The position numbers and the translations under genes were made by a program. A stretch of 64,000 nucleotides of DNA from Cyathus striatus (taxonomy: Eukaryota; Basidiomycota; Agaricomycetes; Agaricales; Nidulariaceae): contig JAOVFP010000002.1 of NCBI GenBank assembly GCA_025738555.1, positions 3,038,001-3,102,000 on the forward strand, in the 5' to 3' direction. Under the pieces are notes generated by a model. It was not told the DNA's origin. It saw nothing but the letters and a program-made list of their open reading frames with translations, and did not search any database. Positions 1 through 11,100 of the stretch are shown in pieces (position 1 is the first letter of the stretch; each line of letters begins with the position of its first letter).

Positions 1-1
1 T

Positions 2-1087
2 TCGTATGATCAAGTCGACTCCCATTTATTTGGGAAGGTATCAAAGTCAAGTTATCCGTTTGAAATCCTTAAAAGAACGGACGCCACCTGGGACCCTCTA
101 GATCAAAAACAAGCCGAAGACTTACAACTGCTGCATCAGATTACGCGGTCCATCATTAATGAGAGACTCGATAACGAGGATTTCTTTTGCAATACAGGTC
201 GTTCGCGTACTTCTGGTCTGAAGATCCCAGACGACATGGTTTCCCCTACTTTGCAGCCATCGGTTTTCAAAGGGTTTCCCGGATTGACTTATGAAGTCGA
301 AAACCCTTCTACTGGTGTCTTTGGCTCCCGGGCAATGATCGCAGAATCCGCAAAGCTTGCATGTCGCGTTGCATCTCGTTATGGGGTTGAACACAATCTT
401 CCACTTCTGCGACGTACTGGCACCCCGTGGGTTCTTAATAATGAAAACGACCTCCCGAAAATCCTCTCGCTTCGTGATGAAAACGGTTTAGTTCATTTCC
501 ATAAAATTGTCGACTTAATTGCTGCCAATCCTACTAGTGAGTATACCACAGAACCGAGAGCACATCCCGTAATGCAGATACCCGAGGGGGAAGGATACTC
601 ACGTGTTACATCACCTCTTCGACGTTATGCTGATCTCATGCTGCACTGGTTGATTCAGCATTCATTGCTGGGATCGCAAGCACCGTCGCCTAAACCGCCA
701 TTCAGCCCCGAATACATGGAGGATTTTGGCGTGGCGCTGAAATTACAAGAAACGCGAAACACGTACGCGGAAAGGGAAAACTCGCTGTTTTTCAGTGTTC
801 TTTATATCGATCGGTGGATGCAAGAGACTGCGCGGCTTAAAGCACAGGGCAAGGAGCGCGAACATGATCCTTTGCGTGACCTTGAAGGTGTCGCCGTCAT
901 GAACAATAAGGTAAACCTGCGAGATGGTGGTCTGCAGCACCGTGTCTGGATTCCGTCGCTTGGCTTGCATGCTATGCTGATGACGGCACGCGGTTCGCGT
1001 GGAATTGGCCTTGGTGCTTCTGTTCCTATCGAGGTTGTTAAAGTAGAATATTGTCCATCACCTGCAGTGTATGCTGCTTTGAGATAA
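2..1087 (+). CDS. RNB-domain (RNase II family) exoribonuclease, 3' part only
   Basis: The gene enters from the left edge and is open from base 2 to a TGA at 1085-1087, giving about 361 residues of its C-terminal part. The segment YSRVTSPLRRYADLMLHWLI, near the middle, is the end of the RNB catalytic domain (the T-SPLRR-D signature), followed by a helical stretch and a small beta-rich, S1-like tail. RNB enzymes degrade RNA 3' to 5' with metal ions. This sequence most resembles the mitochondrial Dss1/Cyt-4 branch, whose product works with the Suv3 helicase in mitochondrial RNA turnover, rather than Rrp44/Dis3. The catalytic aspartates lie upstream of the window, so activity cannot be judged. 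No intron is seen in this part. The branch assignment is inference; the family call is firm. Confidence 0.8.
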   Translation, partial: SYDQVDSHLFGKVSKSSYPFEILKRTDATWDPLDQKQAEDLQLLHQITRSIINERLDNEDFFCNTGRSRTSGLKIPDDMVSPTLQPSVFKGFPGLTYEVENPSTGVFGSRAMIAESAKLACRVASRYGVEHNLPLLRRTGTPWVLNNENDLPKILSLRDENGLVHFHKIVDLIAANPTSEYTTEPRAHPVMQIPEGEGYSRVTSPLRRYADLMLHWLIQHSLLGSQAPSPKPPFSPEYMEDFGVALKLQETRNTYAERENSLFFSVLYIDRWMQETARLKAQGKEREHDPLRDLEGVAVMNNKVNLRDGGLQHRVWIPSLGLHAMLMTARGSRGIGLGASVPIEVVKVEYCPSPAVYAALR

Positions 1088-1388
1088 TATACTTTTAATG
1101 GAATAAGTACTAGAAGGGTAGTGTATATATTTATAATTGTATTAGTTTATATTATCTGATAATTGGATTATTTCCCCACTCGCTGACGTCCATGTTCAAA
1201 GCAATAATACTGAGTAGAACCAACTGTTAAGTAAGTAATCTTACAGTTACTACTAACTTACAGCTTGAGTTGGTAGCTCAATCAAGTTATTTGGTTCTGT
1301 TACATTTCCAAGCCATAACCCTCCCAAAATCTTTTCGACAGTGATAACTTCATCACAGGATCTAAAGTTCGATCCACAAAAAAGCTAG
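1088..1388. other. Intergenic spacer, RNB gene to PWP1
   Basis: AT-rich 3' flank of the RNB gene followed by the presumed PWP1 promoter. No coding signal or RNA gene was recognised. Confidence 0.5.
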
Positions 1389-3298
1389 ATGAGCAATCTC
1401 ATCTCAGCAGTCGCTTGGGTGCGACGCGGCGTTGCCGTCCAACATCCTACAAAATATGTCCTGGACGACAAAGAGCTCGAGAGAGTAAGCGCGTTGGCGA
1501 GGATTGAGCTAGAAGACGCGAAGGTTGAACTACAGCGCGCGCATGAGGCTGCACAGAGTATGGAGGGGAGAGAGGAGGGTGACGATGATGATGGTGATGA
1601 GTGGGTTGAGTGAGTTTTATTTTATTTTTAGAAGTGGAATGGGATACCAATTGTTTTTGTTTTTAGTGAAGATGAGGATAGCAATGAGGATGGAGAAGGA
1701 GATGAGGATGAGGATGCTGATGGTATGGATATTGATGTGAAGCCTAAAAATCCGGAAGATCTTTCAGAGTACAATCTGGATGATTATGATGAAGAAGATG
1801 ACACTCCTGGTACGTGGTGAATCTAAATGATATACACTGTACTTACAGATAGTAGCAACTGGTCCATTTAGTAATATAAAGGGCTTAACATATTACCGCG
1901 ACAACGAAGAAGATCCATACATAACCTTAAAGGATGATGTACGCGTCTGTCTTTCTCTATATTTCTTTTCACCCTAACATAATCCAAAGGAAGAAGATGC
2001 CGAGCGCGAAGAGCTAGAAATTTTACCTACCGACAACCTTCTCGTAACCGCTAAAACCGAAGACGAAATCTCGCAACTGGAAATATTTGTCTATGACGAA
2101 TCACAAGAAAATCTCTACGTGCATCACGATCTCATGCTTCCCAACTTTCCTCTCTGCCTCGAATGGCTCGACTTTCCACCCGCTTCGTCAAGTTCAAACT
2201 CTATACCTGGGCCTCAGTCAAAACCAGGTTTCGGGAACTATATTGCTGTAGGCACACTGGATCCTGAGATTGAGATTTGGTCTCTGAATGTGCTAGAGGC
2301 GATGTATCCTACTACTATTCTTGGGCGTCCGGACGAGACGAAGGCGCACGTTCCGATGCCGCTTGGGACAGGGAAAAAGAAGAAAAAGAAGACGAAGCAT
2401 AGGGAAATGCAGAAGGGGTATCATGTCGATGCTGTTCTTAGTCTTAGCTGGAACCGGCACCAACGCAATCTCCTGGCGAGCGCTAGCGCCGATCGGACTG
2501 TCAAACTGTGGGATCTAACGAGAGATCCGACATCAGGCGGCGAAGACGCCGGTGCGATAAGAAGTTTTGACGTGCACAAAGATAAAGTGCAGAGTGTGCA
2601 GTGGAACGATAAAGAGCCTAGTGTGTTACTTACAGGAAGTTATGATCGCACCGTTCGCACTTTCGATTCCCGTGCGCCGGATAGCTGTGTGGGTGCGGTA
2701 GTAGGGAGCGATGTGGAGGCGTTGCGGTGGGATCCATGGGAGAGTTATGGGTTTTATGTGGCATTGGAGAATGGACTTGTGTTGAATTTCGATGCGAGAA
2801 CGTTGCCGTCAAATTTGGATACGCCCTCTGTGGCGAGATTTACGTTGTCGGCGCACAACGGAGCGGCGTCGAGTATCGATGTGAATCCGCATATGAGAGG
2901 GTGCATTGTGACGGGTGGAACGGATAAACTAGTGAAGGTGTGGAATGTGACGGAGGAGGAGGAAAAGAGGAACGTGAGCTTGGTTACTTCCAGAGACCTT
3001 GGAGTTGTATGTGTTTCTGTTTTTCATCGGTTTATGTAGGCTAATTCGCACTCAGGGGAAAGTGTTCTCGACCATGTGGTCGCCTGACGATCCGCTTACA
3101 CTCGCTGCGGCGGGATCGAAAGCAAAAATGCAGATATGGGACATTGGCTCCAACTTTGGTGCTCGTAAGGCGTTTGGTGCGAAGTTGCGGGAGGCTGGGA
3201 GGGAGCTCAGGGAGAAGGAGGAGAGTGAAAGAGGCGGGATAATTGGGGTGGTGGATGATGAGGAGGAGAGTGATGGTGGAGGAGGAGACGATGATTAG
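1389..3298 (+). CDS. PWP1: PWP1-type WD40 repeat protein (ribosome biogenesis)
   Basis: Five exons: 1389-1609, 1667-1809, 1853-1938, 1990-3006, 3056-3298 (569 aa). All introns are 43-57 nt and GT-AG. The N-terminus (ISAVAWVRRGVA) followed by an acidic Asp/Glu stretch and the segment GPFSNIKGLTYYRDNEEDPY is characteristic of Pwp1. At least four WD repeats are visible, with WD or equivalent dipeptides at VKLWDL, VRTFDS, VKVWNV and MQIWDI. A Lys-rich patch (KKKKKK) lies between the first blades, and the C-terminus is again acidic (EEESDGGGGDDD). Pwp1 is a conserved nuclear/nucleolar protein needed for assembly of the large ribosomal subunit. The acidic and basic tracts fit nucleolar work. The phase of every junction is consistent. 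Confidence 0.92.
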
Positions 3299-3745
3299 TT
3301 TATGGATTTTTTCTTACAATGGAATAGATATATATTTCATGATAACATAGCAAAAGTTTGGTTAGGGTCGAAGCACGCTTCTATTAATAGAGTGCTGGTG
3401 GGATGGCCGGAAGAGGGCAACTAGATCGCACCGATGGTGGAATCTGGTGCCCGTGAGCCGATGAGAGAAGTTTGGCGAGGAAGAGAAATGGAAATGTGGG
3501 GCGAGGTGGCGAGGTGGACGAATATTCGATATGGTTTGGTGCTCCAGGCCGGGACGGAGGAGGTCGAGGGGGAGGATGACAGAGTCTGGAATGGAGATAA
3601 TCTAATCTATTTCCGAATGCGGCGTCAAATTAGAATCGTTCGATTTCGTTCTGAAATAAATCAGTGCGAAATAAAAAGTTTGCTTTTCGCGTGTGTCGTT
3701 TTTCTCATCCCCTCCTCCGCCCCTTTCCCTTTCCCCTTCTCCACC
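3299..3745. promoter_or_regulatory. Spacer and presumed ERG11 promoter
   Basis: This stretch lies between the PWP1 stop and the ERG11 start. The last 60 bases before the ATG are pyrimidine-rich (CCCCTCC, CCCTTTCCC), as is usual for strongly expressed fungal genes. No TATA box or sterol-response site could be assigned with confidence. Confidence 0.4.
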
Positions 3746-5717
3746 ATGTCCTTCACCAACGCCACCCTGCCAGACGACTGGCAAGGCTGGTTCGCCCAAG
3801 CACATGCTAAGCTCCCAGATACCCCTCGCCTTGTCCTCCTCGTTCTCATTAACACTCCTCTAATTGCCATTCTTCTTAATGTCCTTCGTCAACTCGTATG
3901 TCCATGCCTCGTGTCTTTCTCGTTTCTCGCTCATTTCCTCTGCAGCTCATCCCTCGCAGAGCCTCAGAACCCCCCGTCGTCTTCCACTACCTACCCATAG
4001 TGGGCTCAGCAATCCAATATGGCAATGACCCCCTCAAATTCTTCAATGACTGCCAGAAGAAGGTGTGTTTCTCACAGTTTAATTGTTTTTTCTTCTATAT
4101 TTAACGCGTCATGACAGTACGGCGACGTGTTCACTTTCATCCTCCTTGGCAGACGCGTAACTGTCGCTCTCGGTCCCAAAGGCAACAACTTCATCCTCGG
4201 TGGAAAGTCCCTTGTGTTCAACGCAGAAGATGCATATACCGTCAGTTCTCCATTCATACGCATCATTATCGTACTCACACAATCACAGCACCTTACAACA
4301 CCCGTTTTTGGTAAAGATGTCGTTTATGACGTTCCCAACGAAAAATTCATGGAACAGAAACGTTTCGTCAAAGTCGGTCTTTCCACAGACAACTTCCGCG
4401 CATACGTCGGCATAATCGAAGAAGAAGTCGAAGAGTTCTTTAAGAACGACCCCTCTTTCCGCGCGTACCAGACGAATGACATCAACGAGTGGGGTTCTTT
4501 CGATGTCATCATGGCTTTGCAGGAGATTACTATCCTTACTGCTTCGAGTACCCTGCAGGGTAAGGAGGTCAGACAGGGCTTGAACAAGAACTTTGCGCAT
4601 TTATATGCCGATTTGGATGGAGGTTTCACTCCGATTAACTTCATGTTCCCCAATCTGCCACTCGAGAGTTACAGGAAAAGGGACAAAGCCCAACAGAAGA
4701 TGAGCCAATTTTATGTTGACATCATTAAAAAGCGCAGGGAGGGTGGAAGTGATGTATGTCTACTTTTTAATACTCTTGGTGTTCAAAGGCTTAATTGCAA
4801 TGTAGCACGAACACGATATGATTGCTGCTCTCATGCAACAACGCTACCGCACCGGCGAACTTCTCAAGGACCACGAAATCGCGCATATCATGATTGCCCT
4901 CCTCATGGCCGGCCAACACACGTCCTCTGCAACCGGTTCCTGGGCCCTTCTCCACATCGCCGCCAACCCAAATATTGCGTATGTACTAATATAACTAACT
5001 TTCCTAACTTTACTCATTCCTTCGTAGCGACGCCATGTACGACGAACAAATCAAGCAATTTTCTAACCCCGATGGCACTCTCCGTCCACCAACTTACGAA
5101 GAACTCCGCGCCCTCCCCGTCCTTGACTCCGTCATTCGTGAGACTCTCCGCATCCACCCCCCAATTCACAGTATCATGCGCTACGTTCGCGACGACGTCC
5201 CCGTTCCCGGCTCTCTCTCTGCCCCGTCCAAGGATACCACCTACATCGTCCCTAAAGGTCACTACGTCATCGCTTCTCCCGTCGTATCCCAGATGGACCC
5301 ACGCATATGGAAAGACGCTGATAAGTTCGACCCCGCGAGGTGGAGTGATCCCGAGGGTACCGCTGCTGAGGCCTATAACACTTACCTTGATGAGAGTGGC
5401 GAGAAGATCGACTACGGATTTGGTGCTGTCAGCAAGGGAACTGAGAGCCCGTATCAACCATTCGGAGCGGGCAAGCATAGGTGTATTGGCGAGCAGTTCG
5501 CGTATTTGCAACTTGGCGTTATTCTTTCGACTTTCATAAGGACAATGGAGTTGAGGATTGAGAAGGTGCCAGGGAATAACTATCATGTGGGTTTCTATTT
5601 TTGTTCTATTCGATTCTTGTGTATCGGTTTACTGATGGATGTGTTTAGACTATGATTACTATGCCCAAGACACCGCGTACTATTTCATACAGGAGGAGGA
5701 ATTTTGATAAAGAGTAG
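3746..5717 (+). CDS. ERG11: Sterol 14-alpha-demethylase (CYP51), copy 1
   Basis: Seven exons: 3746-3895, 3946-4062, 4118-4240, 4289-4753, 4806-4978, 5028-5586, 5649-5717 (551 aa), all phases consistent. The first 50 residues hold one hydrophobic anchor for the endoplasmic reticulum. The region FTFILLGRRVTVALGPKG and the segment VVYDVPNEKF are typical of CYP51. The I-helix oxygen-activation motif is AGQHTSS, the K-helix ExxR is ETLR, and the haem loop is [11 protein letters not shown] with the axial cysteine. The enzyme removes the 14-alpha-methyl group of lanosterol/eburicol in ergosterol synthesis using NADPH-P450 reductase, and is the target of azoles. Codons end mostly in C, unlike copy 2, which suggests high expression. 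Length is normal for basidiomycete CYP51. A second, AT-richer copy lies tail to tail with it at 7523-15563. Confidence 0.95.
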
Positions 5718-6232
5718 ATTGGGAAAGTAGTAGTGTTTTTATTGTTACATTTGCAGATATAGATACCACATAATAATGAACGGGATTTGGAAATCATCTC
5801 GTAATGATAAGGAAGGCTATCTTGTTGAAGTTGTTTCAGTGTCATGGCCTCCTTTCATCCAGTAAGTACCATCTGTATTTCTCGCTAAGTAGCGACGCGC
5901 GGTCACATGATAATGTGCACCTGGTATTCAAATATTCATTGTTCAATATAGACCACTCGTAATACGGTCTATATAATATTCTCGTGAACGTTTTCAGAGG
6001 GATATCTAAATTTATCACCTACCACCATCACACCCGTCGCATAGCCACACCTTCGTACATCTACTTCAAGACACACATTGGACTTGCATTGGACATAGCA
6101 CACACACACCCTCACCTAACAACCACACTAAGTACACATCAACACCTTCACATACATACACACCCACCTTCGCACATACACCACACCTTCATGCATCCAC
6201 ACCACACCGCACACCCAAACTTTTATCGTGAC
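5718..6232. promoter_or_regulatory. Spacer with CA-rich leader before the small gene
   Basis: It contains a possible TATA element (TATATAATAT near 5970), followed from about 6025 to 6220 by a long CA-rich, almost purine-A/pyrimidine-C leader (repeated CACACAC and CACCTTC). This looks like an unstructured 5' UTR of the gene starting at 6233 rather than coding sequence. Confidence 0.4.
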
Positions 6233-6761
6233 ATGTCTTCTTCGAGTCTCGTTCAGAAGTCTACTAAGATTGCACGCGGTGCGCGTAAAGTCCTCTGTTC
6301 CATGTTTCGCAAGAGTAAAGTTATGTCCAATGATGTGGATTACTTACGTCGTCGTAGCGCCGAAGAAGAACAATGATGTTCTGTTGCTACCTCTACCCCA
6401 GAACCTCAAGCGTCGCGCTGCTCGTAAAACAAAGAAACTAGATTCTGGAATTGTTTCGCTCTTGCTTTCTGATCGTTCTCTCTTCCCCGTCCCCATGGAT
6501 GTCGACCCTATCCCACTGATCCGTTGCCCGTTTGCTCGTGGAAAGAAGCAAAGCGCTGCTCAATATGTATCACCGATATTTCGTTCCCGCCCCATGTGCG
6601 ATAATGTTATAAATCATGTTGATTCTATCGCTATGTCAAGTTTCCATCTACCTATTTTTGCGCAGAAAAATGAGTTGCTTGGAAGTTTGTTTCCTGGGAA
6701 GGGGCTTAGTGAAGAGAGGTTGTGGTTGGAACTTTTTAGCCCTGAGCCTGATGTGGGCTAG
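6233..6761 (+). CDS. Small basic protein of unknown function
   Basis: The best model has two exons, 6233-6314 and 6358-6761, with a 43-nt GTAAAG...CGTAG intron that joins two frames, giving about 161 residues. Without splicing the first frame stops at 6374. The N-terminal 70 residues are rich in Lys and Arg (KSTKIARGARK, LKRRAARKTKK); the rest is mixed and ends LWLELFSPEPDVG. No membrane segment or known domain is seen. The CA-rich leader upstream and a conserved-looking reading frame after the intron argue for a real gene, but the short intron is inferred only from frame and splice signals. A lineage-specific nuclear or regulatory protein is possible; no function can be claimed. Confidence 0.45.
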
Positions 6762-7522
6762 AGTGATTTTAGGATTACTTTGAAAGGTGAATTGAAGGTG
6801 AGTATCGGTCCTTTTCTGTGGTTACTGATGCCTTTTTTAGATGTATACTTCCATTAGCACGCAGAAATTTAGTACGTAAAGTGCATATTCGCCTCACTAG
6901 CTTGATTTTTCGCCGTCCTTAACGACCTCCAAGACTTTAGGCTGCGCGGTTCGTGAGCACCAGGATACGAAGTAGCTCTTGCTGAGCTCTTGTGACAAAC
7001 TTCTAGCGGATACTTTGAAGGTATAATTTGACATTCTTCCGTTGACGTGCATATTTCATCCGTATAAGTATTAAATAGTCTTGTTACTCCGGTACTAAGC
7101 ACACTCAAAGCACACCTTATTACCGACACTTTTTCCTCGCGACATTCACCATATTTGACGTTCTAACCTCTCGTCGTTAGCAAGCTGCTTTGAAACTCAG
7201 TATCGCAGATCAAAGCCCACTGGCCACGCAAAGCTCTGCCTTTATCTTTCCGTGTTTTTATCATTACTTGCTATATTTTGAACCACACGTACTATATTTT
7301 GTTCATCAATTACTATGATGAACTTTCGGTTTCTCTGCCGTTTTCTGCCTTCTCTTTGTTGTCAATGGGTGTGATTGGCCATTAACCCGAGTCTATGACA
7401 ATCCTTTAAAGGAATGTATTTTTGTAATACACTCTAGTACTTGGTAGCAGTTACTAGTATAATAAGAAGCTAAAGCCTAGGCGGCGAAGAGCAACATATT
7501 TTTAAACCTTCAGCGCATAGTA
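6762..7522. other. Spacer at the tail-to-tail junction with CYP51 copy 2
   Basis: AT-rich sequence with only short, unconvincing reading frames. It must contain the 3' UTR of CYP51 copy 2, which is read leftward and stops at 7523. Nothing else was recognised. Confidence 0.4.
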
Positions 7523-7717
7523 CTATCGTCTTCGATAAGTAATTTCTCTGGGTTTTTGAGGCATAACAATCATCGTCTGCAAACAACATCGTAAGATAAT
7601 CGTCATCGCTTAAGTGAAGGACCATACCTGGTAGTTGTGTGCAGGCACGTCCTTGATTCGCAGTTCCATTTTCCTTACCATAGTGGAGATAATGGCACGC
7701 AGTTGCAAATAAGCAAA
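7523..7717 (-). CDS. ERG11: CYP51 copy 2, last two exons (7 and 8)
   Basis: On the minus strand, exon 7 (7717-7628) encodes 30 residues beginning FAYLQLRAIIST, and exon 8 (7576-7523) encodes TMIVMPQKPREITYRRR and a stop. They match FAYLQLGVILST and TMITMPKTPRTISYRRR of copy 1 one for one, including the position of the last intron (7627-7577). Exon 7 is preceded by a good acceptor (TTCTTCTAG) and joins in frame to the exon ending at 13791, 6.07 kb away, right after the haem-loop motif. The two parts would therefore be spliced together across the inserted LINE if the long intron is still removed. Confidence 0.85.
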
Positions 7718-7739
7718 CTAGAAGAAGTACCAAATATGA

Positions 7740-7752
7740 TGAGGGATGAATT
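7740..7752 (+). repeat. Target-site duplication, left copy
   Basis: The sequence TGAGGGATGAATT is identical to 13756-13768 and marks the 3' end of the LINE (read on the minus strand). Confidence 0.9.
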
Positions 7753-8138
7753 GGACCCATGTTGGACTTTACATGCGCAGCCTTTTTCTATCTACTGTTC
7801 CCCTCCTCTCTCCTTCCCTCTCTCCCCTCTGCCTTTCTGAGTTTCATTCATGTCGACTTTGCTCTCGAGTACCCGTCTCCCAAAGGAGAGTAGCATAGTG
7901 TGTGTCCGAGTGCTCCTTGTTATAGGGTGGTCATATGTCCCAGCTTTCCCAACTACTGTTGCACTCGCCGAGTTCCAGAGGGGTTTTGACCGAGCTCTCG
8001 CCCCACAGTATGAGTGCGGGTAAGGTTAATTAAATAAATAAGTTGGTGGACTCTGTGGTTTGGATCGTTGTCCTGTTGTTAGGTCTGTCCTGCAAGTTTT
8101 GCCTGATCAAGGATTCTTGTATCTTAATTGTTGGTACC

Positions 8139-11100
8139 TCACCGAAATATCTCAGGAAATCGTCTTGATGCTCCGATGAAAGCTATCGTCGCCTTCATGC
8201 CTTCTTCCTCCCCCAGCAGGTAGGCCAGATCTCTTGCGTTCCGACCTAGTTTCCTATTTAATGCATATCGTTCCTCTGCAAATGCCGGACACTCGAATAG
8301 GAAGTGGTTCACTGTCTCTCTGGTGGCGATGGCGTGACGTTCCCAGCAAGCTTCACAGTTGCTTGATTCTGCCCTTTTGATCCGATGTAAATGGTATGCC
8401 AGTGGAGCATGTCCTGCTCGCATTTGTACAAGTAGAGATGCCTGCGGCCTTGTTAATTTGAGCTTGCCCACACGTTTCCTGAATTTCGTAAAGGGAAATT
8501 CCTCTCCCAGTGCTTTCAATTTTTCTCTTCGGTCTGAGTTCTCTCTGACAGTTTTCCACTTGCGTTTGAGGCCTTCCATGACTGTTTGACGGAGAGCCGT
8601 GATACTGATAGGTAAGCCTTCGATGCTGCTTAGTATTGGAGGAAGTTGGAGTAGGGATGAGCTGGATCCTGCCGCTGCTTTCTTTGCCTCCTTGTCCGCT
8701 TCTTCATTACCGCTGACGTTGCTGTGCCCTGATATCCATCGGACTGTTATTTCCCTGTCCACCTCTCCTTCATGAATCCTTGTGTCCATTGCTCGTGCTT
8801 GTGCCATCCCATCAAGTATTGCTTTCTGCAGGTACTGGGCAGGAGCTGGGATTCGTTTATCCAGGGCCTGAATTACCGATTTGCCATCTGAGAGTACGGA
8901 AAGGGAGCCTAGTTGCATTGGCATGTGCTTGGTGAGTAGCCAAGCCCCCAGTATCATTCCCACTGATTCAGCTTCGTATGTGGTGTGTTCAGTGGATTTC
9001 CCTAAATGATATCGTAGCTTGTCAGAGGGCTCCCTGTGATTGTTTCTGTACATTACCGCTGATGCTCCCACTCCCCCATTGTGTCCTGATCCATCTGTGT
9101 ATATCCGTAGGGTGTCCTGTAGGCCTTTCTCTGTGGCTATGGAGTCCTCTCTCGATGGCGCGATGTCGGTCCGGAACTTTTTGGAGTATGTTGGTGATCG
9201 GGTTTCGGGGCGGATGGTCTCGGTTCTGTCTGGATGTGGGGGTTTGAAGTATCTGATCAGCCTTTGCAGGGTAGTTTGGTGTGAACTCTTGGGATGAGTG
9301 TCGTGGTATCTGCGAATTACTGAGTGTAAAGGATGGCTAGGAGGTAGGGAGTACAACCTGGATAGTCCTCTGTGACAGACTTTCTCCATTGCCAGTTCAA
9401 TGGGCAGGATTTCTGCATGAGCATCTAGCATGTCAGTGGGTGTAGTTCTGAGTCCTCCTGTGATTGCTCTTGCCGCTATGCGTTGGACCGTTACCAGGTG
9501 TTTGAGCAGGGAGATTGATCCAATCTGGCGAACTCCTCCAGTGTCGTGAGGAATGTGGGGGGGAGTGTAAAAGACGTCAGCACCATAGGTAATTTTTGGA
9601 AGCACTACTGATATGTAAAGTCGTCTTGCCATGTCAATGCTGAGACCTGAGTAAGGTTTGGCTAGACGACCCATGAGGAGGGCCCATTTTGTTCCCTTTT
9701 CAACCGTTTTCTGTGCTTGAATATTCCATGATAGCTTGTTGTCAATGTGAATCCCAAGGTATCGGTGCGAGGTGACAACTTTGACTTCCTTTCCATTGAG
9801 GAGTAGGGGAGGGGCCCTTGAGGCTGTCCTAATCCCGTTTTCATCAGCATCTGTCTTTACTGAGAAGTGCATGACAACCAGTTTTGAGAGCTCAAATTTG
9901 GAGTTGTGGCTCTGGCTCCAGTCAAATCCACCATTCCGTCTTTCCATCATGTGCTCGAGACGACCAACTGTGCTTTCGAGTGAGTTTCCTTCTGCAATGA
10001 GGTTGGTGTCATCCACATATCCTAAGGCATCCTCATGGGGGCGGTGAACTATGTTGAGTAGGTCAGCGTTGTATAAGATGTAGCAGATCATTGAAAGAGG
10101 GTCCCCTTGGCCTATTCCATTCCACAGCTCCATCAGCTCCGAGAGAAAATCGTCGAATCCCATCCTGGTCTTACGGTTGCGGAGTATGCTAGCAATGAGC
10201 GTGACATAAATCTCTGGGATCCCTTGTCGCCGCATGTTGTGTAGTAGCCGCTCCGTTGCCGCGTTTGGGAAAGCCCCTTCAATATCCAGGAAAAGTATTG
10301 AGACGACCCTTTTACGCTTCCAGGCTGTCTTGATACGGTCTACTAGGTAGTGTACAGCATCGGTAGTAGTGCACCCAGGGCGCCCCCCAAAATGAGTGTC
10401 TGGGAGAATGTTGTTCTTTTCCACCAATCTGGCTACGTCCTCTGCTACCATCGCTGTTAGTACCTTTGACATTGTGCAGAGAAGAGCTATAGGTCGGTAA
10501 GCTTTGGGCAACTGGTAGGATGGTTTACCAGGTTTCCGGATGACCACTGTGGTGAATTCCCTCCATCTGTCATAGTACCATCCGTTAGCTGTAATTGTGC
10601 CATATATGTAGAAGAGGTGGTCCAGGATGCAGTCGATGGATTTCTGTAGTGCAATATTAGGAATTCCGTCTGGGCCTGGGGCTTTGTAGGGGGAGAGTTC
10701 TGTGATATGCCGTACTATTTGCTCTCTCGTGATTGGGTCAGGGTCTGGCAATGGCTGAGGGTATGCAAAATTAGCTGGTATGTCTGATTCTGCCGGAGGG
10801 GCTGGAAAGAACGACTTAGCGAATTCCTTGGCCTTTAGTTCATTGTCAGATATAGTCGTTTCTCCTCCGTTTCCATCTGGCACGATAAGTGAAGGGATCC
10901 TGGGTGCACCTCCATCTCTTGTGGGGTTTTTGAGATATCTGTGGGCAGTCCAGAGGTCTTCGTCTGTGGCCTCTTCTAGGAAATCTGTCCAGTGTTTCTT
11001 TTTGGCATTGAGGATAGCTTGCTGATATTCTAGTTCAAGTCGCTTGAGGTCCCCATGAGCCTGATGAGTTGGGATCGTTCGAAAGGAGTCTGAGAGCCTT

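Noticed and set aside
5014..5586. 190-codon minus-strand frame
   Set aside because: Antisense shadow of the last large ERG11 exon; composition reflects C-ending codons on the other strand.
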